In this document: positions 1 through 6,239 of the stretch, piece after piece | Layout: each line of letters begins with the position of its first letter | Numbering within the stretch: the stretch's first letter is position 1 | Source: Elusimicrobiota bacterium | Lineage (GTDB): Bacteria > Elusimicrobiota > Elusimicrobia > Elusimicrobiales > UBA9959 | DNA: 13,516 bases | Reading direction: 5' to 3' | Assembly: GCA_003500765.1 (NCBI GenBank) | Contig: DNQL01000033.1 | Coordinates: 1 to 13,516, forward strand | The notes under the pieces: model-generated | What the model saw: only the letters and a program-made list of their open reading frames with translations | Databases searched by the model: none | What the model was told of the DNA's origin: nothing | Program-made: the position numbers and the translations under genes

Positions 1-2
1 CG

Positions 3-185
3 GGCTCCGGCGCCGACAAGGCGGATATCTGGCGGAAACTGGACGATTCCCGCCGCCGCCTCAAGGACGACGCGGGCGCGATGGCCGCGCTGCGCGAGCT
101 TCTGCTCCTCGAGCCCGGCGATAAAGAAGCCTCGTCGCTCCTCGCGCGCCTGGAGAAGGCCGCGGCCGGCAAGAAGAGAAAGTAA
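3..185 (+). CDS. C-terminal fragment of a TPR-like protein (5' end outside window)
   Basis: An open frame runs in from the left edge and ends at TAA 183-185, giving the last 60 residues of a protein. The visible part is helical and charged. The stretch AMAALRELLLLEPGDKEASS has the look of a tetratricopeptide repeat second helix followed by the next repeat ('A...L...L.L.P.D..A...L'), and the protein ends in a basic GKKRK tail. It is read in the same direction as the protease gene, with only 17 bases before that gene's only possible upstream start, so the two are probably co-transcribed. TPR modules mediate protein-protein contacts; the specific role cannot be judged from this fragment. The frame and stop are certain; the TPR call rests on the pattern of one to one and a half repeats. 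Confidence 0.6.
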   Translation, partial: GSGADKADIWRKLDDSRRRLKDDAGAMAALRELLLLEPGDKEASSLLARLEKAAAGKKRK

Positions 186-193
186 CCGTTCCC

Positions 194-211
194 GGGGGAC
201 ACCTGTCACAC
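194..211 (+). repeat. GGGGGACACCTGTCACAC motif at the start of the protease gene
   Basis: This 18-base motif lies between the TPR-like gene and the signal peptide of the protease gene. Its GGGGACAC core recurs at 1952-1959, inside the palindromic element near the 3' end of the same gene, and at 2637-2644, in front of the fibre gene. GTGTCCC also appears inverted at 1971-1977. It contains a small internal dyad (GACA..TGTC) and the CTG that is the only candidate start codon. Its purine block may also serve as the ribosome binding site. The resemblance to GGGGACA-type ends of REP elements associated with TnpA-REP transposases is from memory and is an inference. Confidence 0.4.
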
Positions 212-2029
212 AGCCGCAAGCTATTTTACGCCCTGACGCTGGCGCTGCTCTGCCCGGCCGCCGCCCTGGCCGACAACAAGGTCATCATCCGGGATTTCGA
301 CTGGAAGGTCTATTCCACCGACCATTTCGACGTCCATTATTACGCCGAATCCGAGGGCTGGCACCGCTTCGCGGCCGACGTGCTGGAGGACGCTTACCGG
401 ACCACCGGTCTCGCGCTGAACCCGAAGCTGGACAAGCGGATACCGTTCTTCCTCTACGCTTCCATAAACGACATGCAGCAGTCCAATATCGCCGATACCG
501 GCGACGGGGTGGGCGGCGTTACCGAGGCCTTCAAGGACCGCTTCATGGTCTGGTCGGACGGCTCGCGCGAGTGGCTGGAGGACGTCATCCGCCACGAATT
601 CGCCCACGAGGTGCAGTTCAGCCTCCTTATAGACGGGTTCTGGAAATCCGCGCGCATACTCAAGCTTTACATCTACCCGCTCTGGATGATGGAGGGTATC
701 GCGGAATACGCGACGGGCGACCGGGACCTGGCGGTGGAGGAGATGTACGTCCGGGACGCCGCGGCCGACGGCAGGCTGACGCCGCTCTGGCGGCTCAACC
801 AGTTCGCTCATCTCAAGCCGCACCAGGTCACCTACGCCTACAAGCTCGGCGGCCAGGCCATTCGCTTCCTCGACGAGCAGTACGGCGCCGACCGCGTGGG
901 CAAGATGCTGGAGCTCTACCGCAGCCGCTACGACGCCTCGTCGGTGCTGCTGCCGCTTGCCGGCCTGGACGTCTTCGAGTTCGACCGCAAGTTCCGCGAG
1001 CGCACCACCCAGAAATTCCTGGCGCAGGCCGAGAGGGAGGAACTGCGCGGGCCGGAGGCCTGGGCGGAGCCGCGCACCCGCAACCGCTATCCCGGCATCC
1101 CCGAATTCAACCTGAGCCCCGCGGTCTCGTCGGGCACGCTGGCCTGGCTGTCGACGGAAGAGGGGCATCCTCCCGTGGTAAAGGCCCTCCGCTCCGGCGA
1201 TAAAAAGCCGCGGGTCCTGCGCGGCCTCTCCGCCGGCGCGGAGAACGTCCCCTACGGCCGCTTCACCAAGCCGCTGCGCTCCCTGTCCCTTTCTCCCGAC
1301 GGGCGCTGGGCGGTCTTCTCGGGCCAGCGCAACCACCGCGAGGGGATATACGCCTGGGACCTGGAGACCGGCCGCTCGGCGCGCCTGGGCCCGGAGGGCC
1401 TGGAGGAGACGCGCCAGCCGCATTTCTCCCCCGACGGCGGCCGGCTGGTCTTCGTCGGCATGAAGAACGGCTTCAACGACCTCTACGAGATGGATTTCCG
1501 GGGCCTGGAAAAGGTCCGGGAGGCGCGCAGGCTGACCGAAGACCGCGGCGACGAGTCCTCGCCGGTCTTCGCCCCCGACGGTACGATATACTTCTCCTGC
1601 GAGCTGCCGGCCTCGTCTGCGACCGCGCGGGCGCTCTGCTCGCTGGCGCCCGGGGAGGGTAAGCGGGTCGAACTGGAACTCGACGGCAGCGTCTACGACC
1701 CGGCCGTATCGCCCGACGGCTCCAGGATCGTTTTTACAAGCGACAGGGGGGATATCTTCGACCTCTACGAATACGAGCCCGCCTCCGGGGGAGTGACGCG
1801 GCTGACGCGCTCGCTGGGCGGCTCCTTCACCCCGTCGTACGGCGCGGAGGGGGAAATCTTTTTCGCGGCCTTCCGCGGCGGCGAGATGAACGTCCATTCC
1901 GGCCCGCGCGAAAATTTCCTCTCCGAGACGGTGGTGCCTCCCGCATCAGCGGGGGACACCATGCGGCATGGTGTCCCGGTACCGTACGACACCGTTCGCC
2001 ATGTCGTCCCCGGTTCATCCGCTGAATGA
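203..2029 (+). CDS. Exported gluzincin-type metalloprotease fused to a TolB/PD40-like beta-propeller (non-ATG start or damaged 5' end)
   Basis: Read from CTG 203 this gives 608 residues. A signal peptide (basic SRK, hydrophobic LFYALTLALL, then AAALA before DNK) occupies about residues 1-22. The metalloprotease domain follows (about 23-280). It carries the zinc motif HEFAH at 131-135 (two His ligands, catalytic Glu132) and WMMEGIAEY at 161-169, whose EG glutamate fits the third ligand of the peptidase MA-like gluzincins. From about 300 to 570 come beta-propeller blades marked by SPDG/APDG at 364, 409, 457 and 503, as in TolB/WD40-like (PD40) repeats. The likely role is an envelope or secreted peptidase with a protein-binding propeller; the substrate is unknown. 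Start: frame 2 is open from 125 and contains no ATG, GTG or TTG before GTG 380. That GTG would delete the signal peptide and the conserved first strand and has no ribosome site. CTG 203 has GGGGGA 3 bases upstream, which is unusually close. The original ATG may have been lost to the motif at 194-211. The last ~27 residues come from a palindromic element. Family call fairly sure; exact start unsure. Confidence 0.75.
   Translation: MSHSRKLFYALTLALLCPAAALADNKVIIRDFDWKVYSTDHFDVHYYAESEGWHRFAADVLEDAYRTTGLALNPKLDKRIPFFLYASINDMQQSNIADTGDGVGGVTEAFKDRFMVWSDGSREWLEDVIRHEFAHEVQFSLLIDGFWKSARILKLYIYPLWMMEGIAEYATGDRDLAVEEMYVRDAAADGRLTPLWRLNQFAHLKPHQVTYAYKLGGQAIRFLDEQYGADRVGKMLELYRSRYDASSVLLPLAGLDVFEFDRKFRERTTQKFLAQAEREELRGPEAWAEPRTRNRYPGIPEFNLSPAVSSGTLAWLSTEEGHPPVVKALRSGDKKPRVLRGLSAGAENVPYGRFTKPLRSLSLSPDGRWAVFSGQRNHREGIYAWDLETGRSARLGPEGLEETRQPHFSPDGGRLVFVGMKNGFNDLYEMDFRGLEKVREARRLTEDRGDESSPVFAPDGTIYFSCELPASSATARALCSLAPGEGKRVELELDGSVYDPAVSPDGSRIVFTSDRGDIFDLYEYEPASGGVTRLTRSLGGSFTPSYGAEGEIFFAAFRGGEMNVHSGPRENFLSETVVPPASAGDTMRHGVPVPYDTVRHVVPGSSAE
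1946..2025 (+). repeat. ~80-bp palindromic REP/MITE-like element forming the 3' end of the protease gene
   Basis: The outer arms TCAGCGG (1946-1952) and CCGCTGA (2019-2025) are perfect inverted repeats. Inside them GGGACACCATG (1953-1963) pairs perfectly with CATGGTGTCCC (1967-1977) around a CGG loop. A second, imperfect copy of the pattern GACACC-n3-CG-n-CATG-n2-GTCCC starts at 1988, exactly 33 bases after the first at 1955. The element therefore reads as two 11-residue units, GDTMRHGVPVP and YDTVRHVVPGS. It contributes the last ~27 codons before TGA 2027-2029. No T-run follows the hairpins, so it is not a simple terminator. Shape and in-gene position suit a small non-autonomous palindromic repeat; only a genome-wide copy count could prove that. 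Confidence 0.6.
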
Positions 2030-2080
2030 GAATTATATCATTTGACCAGTTAAAATATTATAGAATACGGGGATTAAGGG
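2030..2080 (+). promoter_or_regulatory. AT-rich putative promoter and ribosome site of the FlgD-like gene
   Basis: The gap after the protease gene is strikingly AT-rich (about 2030-2068) in an otherwise GC-rich region. It holds TTGACC at 2042-2047, a good -35 match, and TAGAAT at 2061-2066, a fair -10 match. Their 13-base spacing is shorter than the usual 16-18, so this pairing is not convincing. AAGGG at 2076-2080, four bases before the ATG at 2085, is an acceptable Shine-Dalgarno site. The AT island makes a promoter for the two-gene unit downstream plausible; the exact boxes are not settled. Confidence 0.3.
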
Positions 2081-2084
2081 TGAT

Positions 2085-2627
2085 ATGGAGAGAAAAAGTT
2101 CCAGAAAACTTCTGCCCGGCCTGATGGCCGCCTCCGCCCTTTTTATCCTTTTTCACTCCGCCTATTCGCTGATGCGCAGCGACTCCTACCGGATGATGAT
2201 GACGGAGATAGTGGGCCTGGCCAACCCGACGGCCAAGACCGGGGCGGGCTATTCCCTGCTTGGCACCATTTCGGCGGTGGGGTCTTCCATCTCCTCCGGC
2301 TCGCGCTATACCGTGGCCTGGGGCGTGGTCAACGCCTCGCGGCCCCCGCAACTCGACATGGGGACGGCCCACGCCTACCCCAATCCCTGCAAGAAAAAAC
2401 TGGGCTGCAACGGCGTCAATTTCACGCGCCTCACCCTTACGGGCAGGATACGCATCTACACACTGTCCGGGGAGCTGGTGCGGACGATAGTAAAGACCGG
2501 CAACCTCGACAGCATGGGATGGGACCTGAAGAACGAGGCCGGCAGCACGGTAGCGAGCGGGCTGTACCTCTACCACCTGGAGGGAGAGGGCAGCGTCAGG
2601 ATAGGCAAACTGGTGATAGTAAGATAA
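2085..2627 (+). CDS. Small exported protein with FlgD-Ig/T9SS-CTD-like C-terminal domain
   Basis: 180 residues. The N-terminus has a basic start (MERKSSRK) and a hydrophobic segment at about 10-28, consistent with a signal peptide or anchor. Residues 30-87 form a Gly/Ser-rich region ending TVAWGVVN, a style common in exported proteins of this kind. Residues 97-180 form a beta-sandwich-type domain with YPNP at 98-101, IRIYTLSGELVRTI at 122-135, WDLKNEAGSTVASGLYLYHL at 146-165 and a terminal GKLVIVR. This pattern (YPNP / V.IY...G..V / W.G.N..G..V.SG.Y.Y / GK..V.R) is shared by FlgD Ig-like domains and type IX secretion C-terminal domains. Such domains are also frequent in bacteria without a proven T9SS, so secretion by T9SS is not claimed. 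The two Cys (102, 108) could form a disulfide outside the cytoplasm. Start chosen at ATG 2085 with AAGGG four bases upstream. The fibre gene follows 21 bases later, so the pair is probably one transcript. Domain call good, function unknown. Confidence 0.75.
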   Translation: MERKSSRKLLPGLMAASALFILFHSAYSLMRSDSYRMMMTEIVGLANPTAKTGAGYSLLGTISAVGSSISSGSRYTVAWGVVNASRPPQLDMGTAHAYPNPCKKKLGCNGVNFTRLTLTGRIRIYTLSGELVRTIVKTGNLDSMGWDLKNEAGSTVASGLYLYHLEGEGSVRIGKLVIVR

Positions 2628-2648
2628 GGAAGCACAGGGGACACACTT

Positions 2649-5600
2649 ATGGTTAAAAAGATCGCGGCGGCTCTCATCACCCTGCTGGCGGTATATTCGC
2701 CGGCCAGGGGCGGCGACATCTCCCCGGGCGCCACGCCGGGCACCATAAATTACCAGGGCCGCCTGGAACGCGACAATTCGCCGGTCACCGGGACGGTGCA
2801 TATCTACTTCAGGATATTCAACTCTCCGACGGGCGCCAACCTGGGCACTTGCGGCACGCCGGCCCTTAATCCCTGCCTCTGGCAGAGCCCCGAGGTGACA
2901 GTACAGGCGGTACAGGGCATGTTCACGGCCGCGATAGAGCCGCCCATCAGCGTTTTCACTTCCGCTTCGGATAAATACCTCGAAGTGGAGATAGAGAGCG
3001 AGACCCTCGCTCCCCGCGAAAAGATAAACAGCGTCATCTATTCCTATATCGCCAAGAAACTGGAGGACGGCGCCAGCGTCGGGGTGAGCTCGATGACGGC
3101 GGCCTACAGCGTCTACATGGCCACCTCGTCCGGCAATGTAGGCATAGGGACCACCAATCCGACGAATAAACTGACGGTCAACGGGTCGATAGAACTAATG
3201 GCCGGCGGCGCCCTGGTTTTTCCGGACGGCAGCTCCATGATCGTCGCCAGCGTCGCGTCGGCCGGCAATATCTCGGCTTTCGACGATTCGACCGTTGTTT
3301 ACGACTCCAACAGCGACGGCACCGGACAGCTGATAATACGCCGCGGAGCGCTCGAAAGGGCCCGTATGACCAACGCCGGCGATTTCGGGATCGGCGACTT
3401 CAGCCTCTCTTCGCCTATGGGCAAGTTGGACGTGGACGGCGCCCTCTATGTGGGCAACGAGGGCATCTACGACCGCGACGATACCTCCGTCAACATTAAG
3501 CAGGACCTGATAGTGGAGGGCGGCCGAGTGACCGGCGCCAATTCCGAGTACATAAACCTGGGTGTTACCGATAACCGCATCTCGCTCTTCGCCGGCGGTT
3601 CCGAACGCGTGCGCCTCGCCAACGCCGACCTGGGCGTAGGCCTGACCGTTCCCACCGAGCGGCTTCACGTGGGGGCCAACGCCTACGCCAATTACGGCGT
3701 TCGCGGCGGCAGCGTCTCGGTGGGCGGATACACCACCTGGAACGCCCTCTGGAACGAGGTTCGCTCCCAGGACAGCACCCACCTCCTGCTGCAGCAGACC
3801 AACTCCTACAATGTCGGCGTCGGCACCAATACCCCGCGAGAGAAACTTCATGTCCGCGGCTCGGTGCGCGCGGATTACGGCGTCATTGCTTCTTCGGGCT
3901 ATTTCAGCGGTTCGGGCATTACCGGCAGCAATCCCACGCTGGACGTGCGCGGCAATTTCCGCGCCAATACCGGCATGGGCAACACGGTGGAACTGTCGTC
4001 CACAACGATATACGGCAGCCTGCAGGTCACCGGCGGCATACTGGGCGCGGCCGGAGGCACGCCGGCCTACCTGTCCGACAATAATCTCTTCACCGGCCAG
4101 AATACTTTTTCTACTATAGTCCGGATGTCCACGGCCACGGTTGGGTCCCGGTTCGGAGTAGGCGTTACGGACTTCGATTTCGGCCTGGGCTCCAATGACC
4201 GCTACATACAGGTGGGCGACGATATATACGACTATAACGCCGCAGTCTATATCATGGGCGGGACCAACGCCGACGCCAAATTAAATCTCTACCGCGGCGG
4301 CGTACAGGCCGCCCGCGTGGAGACGCAGGGCGCCAATACGCTCGGCCTGGTGGCGGGCGGGACTACGCGGGCGCTGATAAGCCCGTCTTACTTTACCGTG
4401 CAGAACAGCCCTTTCCGGGTCCTGCCGGACGGGGTTAACCCGGCGCTCTTTATCAGCGGAGGGGGCAAGGTGGGCATAGGGACCACGGTCACCGACGCCT
4501 CCCAGCCCCTGAGCGTCAACGGCAGCATACATCTCCTTTCCGGCTCCATAATCTTCCCGGACGGTTCCATCATCGCGTCAACCAACAGCGCCACCGCGGC
4601 GAGCGCTATCTCCAGCCTTTCGGACGCAGTGATACAGGCAGGCCTCGGCGGCAGCGGCAGCGTCATCATCAAGTCCGGCGCCACCGACGGCATACTGGTG
4701 GACAATACCGGCCGTGTCGGAGTGGGGACCACGGTGCCGCTGGCCAAGCTCCATCTGCGCGGCGGAGACCTGGTGGTGGGCAACCCCTTCCAGGGCACCT
4801 ACGCGACCAATGGCCTGGAAGACCTGCTCATAGGAGGCAGCCTGGTGGTGGACGGCAGCATAGTGCAGCGCTCGGCCACCCCGGTGCAGTTCGCCTCGGC
4901 CATCATATACGGCAATGTCTATCTTTCCACCGCGACGACCGGCAAGACCGGCATAGGGACTTCCTCGCCCGGGGCCAAGCTGGACGTTGACGGGGACGCG
5001 CAGTTCGGCAGCGGCGCGACCAAATCGACCTTCACCGCGCTGGGCGCTCTCAACCTGCGCACCCAGCTGACCGTCCCCTCCGGCGGCACCGGCCTTAACG
5101 CGTCCGCGCAGGGAGATCTGCTCTACGGCTCGGCGGCGAATACATTGTCCCGCCTCGCCAAGAACACCATAGCCACTCGTTACCTGTCCAATACCGGCAC
5201 AAATAACAATCCGGCCTGGGGCCAGGTCGAGCTCACTAATGGTGTAAGCGGCATTTTACCCTTAGGCAACGGCGGCACCGGCGCGGATATGTCGGGGACG
5301 GGCGGAGCGAATCACTTCGTCCGGCAGAACTCCGCCGGCGCCGTTTTTACAGCTTCCGCTATAGAGGATGCGGACGTGCCTGACACAATAACACTTACGA
5401 ACATAACCCAGATAACGAACAGGAGCCATACGAGCCTTTCTAATATAGGCACGCATTCCCACGCTAATATCGACGCCCATATAGTGGCTACATCGACCCA
5501 CGGAGCTACCAGCGCCAATACGGCCAGCCGCATAGTCATGCGCGACGACTCCGGCAACTTCTCGGCAGGAACCATAACCGCCGTCACTGGTTTCAGCGGA

Positions 5601-6239
5601 AATCTGACCGGGAGCGTGACTGGCGACGTGAGCGGCAACGCTGGCACGGTGACCAGCGGCTTCTACACTACCAGCAGCCTGGCCGGCGACGTGACCGGAA
5701 CTCCGGGCGCCACGGTCGTGGGAAATGATTCGCACAACCACACCGCCACCACGATCAGCGGCCTATCGGTGGCCGATTTCACATCCGCCAACATCTCCAA
5801 CTGGACCAACGATAGCGGGTATATAACCTCTGCGGGAACCGCGGCCAACTTCTCCGGTTCCCTGTCCGGGGACGTCACCGGGACGCAGGGCGCGACCGTG
5901 GTGGGGGATAATTCTCACACCCACAACGGCACCACCATAAGCGGCCTGGCCGTCGCCGATTTCACTTCGCCCAATATCTCGAACTGGACCAACGACAGTG
6001 GATATATCACTTCCGCCGGCACCGCGGCGAATGTTTCCGGAACGGTGGCCGTCGGCAACGGCGGTACGGGGCGGACTACTTTGACTTCCGGGAGTGTACT
6101 CGTCGGAAACGACGCCGCCGCCGTTTCACTGGTCGCAGGAATATCCAAGACCGCTACGGTCAGGAACTCCGCCGGGGACGGCACCTGCACGATAATAGTC
6201 ACCAATGGCGTAGTCACGGGGGGGACCTGCTTCCTGTGA
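2649..6239 (+). CDS. Large exported fibre-like repeat protein (tail-fibre-style GIGT/GGTG repeats)
   Basis: 1196 residues. A signal peptide (MVKK, hydrophobic 5-17, PARGG) is followed by an N-terminal domain (about 30-135) opening with INYQGRLERDNSPVTGTV, a form often seen at the head of such proteins. At least seven copies of a [F/V]G[I/V]GT..P...L.V.G unit follow, near 162, 245, 327, 388, 607, 689 and 766, with a divergent one near 501. Two are accompanied by a FPDGS motif (191-195, 636-640). From about 805 the sequence changes to GGTG-type and SGYITS-type motifs typical of phage tail fibres. These include a near-identical 61-residue tandem repeat (1010-1131) and HxH motifs at 936, 1029 and 1090. 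The end, TATVRNSAGDGTCTIIVTNG plus a Cys near the C-terminus, looks like a conserved cap. I see no intramolecular chaperone (peptidase S74) domain. There are no phage structural genes nearby, and the signal peptide argues for a cell-surface adhesin or fibre, probably trimeric. Start ATG 2649 has AGGGGA seven bases upstream. An intrinsic terminator lies 33 bases past the stop. Ligand unknown. Confidence 0.75.
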   Translation: MVKKIAAALITLLAVYSPARGGDISPGATPGTINYQGRLERDNSPVTGTVHIYFRIFNSPTGANLGTCGTPALNPCLWQSPEVTVQAVQGMFTAAIEPPISVFTSASDKYLEVEIESETLAPREKINSVIYSYIAKKLEDGASVGVSSMTAAYSVYMATSSGNVGIGTTNPTNKLTVNGSIELMAGGALVFPDGSSMIVASVASAGNISAFDDSTVVYDSNSDGTGQLIIRRGALERARMTNAGDFGIGDFSLSSPMGKLDVDGALYVGNEGIYDRDDTSVNIKQDLIVEGGRVTGANSEYINLGVTDNRISLFAGGSERVRLANADLGVGLTVPTERLHVGANAYANYGVRGGSVSVGGYTTWNALWNEVRSQDSTHLLLQQTNSYNVGVGTNTPREKLHVRGSVRADYGVIASSGYFSGSGITGSNPTLDVRGNFRANTGMGNTVELSSTTIYGSLQVTGGILGAAGGTPAYLSDNNLFTGQNTFSTIVRMSTATVGSRFGVGVTDFDFGLGSNDRYIQVGDDIYDYNAAVYIMGGTNADAKLNLYRGGVQAARVETQGANTLGLVAGGTTRALISPSYFTVQNSPFRVLPDGVNPALFISGGGKVGIGTTVTDASQPLSVNGSIHLLSGSIIFPDGSIIASTNSATAASAISSLSDAVIQAGLGGSGSVIIKSGATDGILVDNTGRVGVGTTVPLAKLHLRGGDLVVGNPFQGTYATNGLEDLLIGGSLVVDGSIVQRSATPVQFASAIIYGNVYLSTATTGKTGIGTSSPGAKLDVDGDAQFGSGATKSTFTALGALNLRTQLTVPSGGTGLNASAQGDLLYGSAANTLSRLAKNTIATRYLSNTGTNNNPAWGQVELTNGVSGILPLGNGGTGADMSGTGGANHFVRQNSAGAVFTASAIEDADVPDTITLTNITQITNRSHTSLSNIGTHSHANIDAHIVATSTHGATSANTASRIVMRDDSGNFSAGTITAVTGFSGNLTGSVTGDVSGNAGTVTSGFYTTSSLAGDVTGTPGATVVGNDSHNHTATTISGLSVADFTSANISNWTNDSGYITSAGTAANFSGSLSGDVTGTQGATVVGDNSHTHNGTTISGLAVADFTSPNISNWTNDSGYITSAGTAANVSGTVAVGNGGTGRTTLTSGSVLVGNDAAAVSLVAGISKTATVRNSAGDGTCTIIVTNGVVTGGTCFL
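5676..6041 (+). repeat. Two tandem 61-codon repeats in the fibre gene
   Basis: Unit 1 (5676-5858) begins SLAGDVTGTPGATVVG and unit 2 (5859-6041) begins SLSGDVTGTQGATVVG. The period is exactly 183 bases. By my count 51 of 61 residues are identical, including an identical 20-residue stretch, NISNWTNDSGYITSAGTAAN. In that stretch 12 of 20 codons differ, all silently, so the duplication is old and the protein sequence has been held by selection. Each unit carries an HxH motif (SHNH, SHTH). Confidence 0.9.

Noticed and set aside
380..382. GTG 380 as start of the protease
   Set aside because: It would remove the signal peptide and the first conserved strand, and no ribosome site precedes it.
221..1897. 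558-codon open frame on the minus strand across the protease gene
   Set aside because: It is antisense to a gene with clear signal peptide, HEFAH and SPDG motifs. The translation is low-complexity Arg/Ala/Gly-rich with no recognisable domain, as expected from high GC.
1953..1977. Hairpin at the 3' end of the protease gene as an intrinsic terminator
   Set aside because: The perfect stem is followed by GGTACCG, not by a T-run, and it lies within the coding frame; it fits a palindromic repeat better.
2042..2066. TTGACC/TAGAAT as a defined sigma-70 promoter
   Set aside because: The 13-base spacing is too short; kept only as an AT-rich putative promoter region with low confidence.
2649..6239. 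Prophage tail gene cluster
   Set aside because: Only the fibre-like gene has phage-like motifs. It has a signal peptide, and none of its neighbours is a phage structural, lysis or integrase gene.
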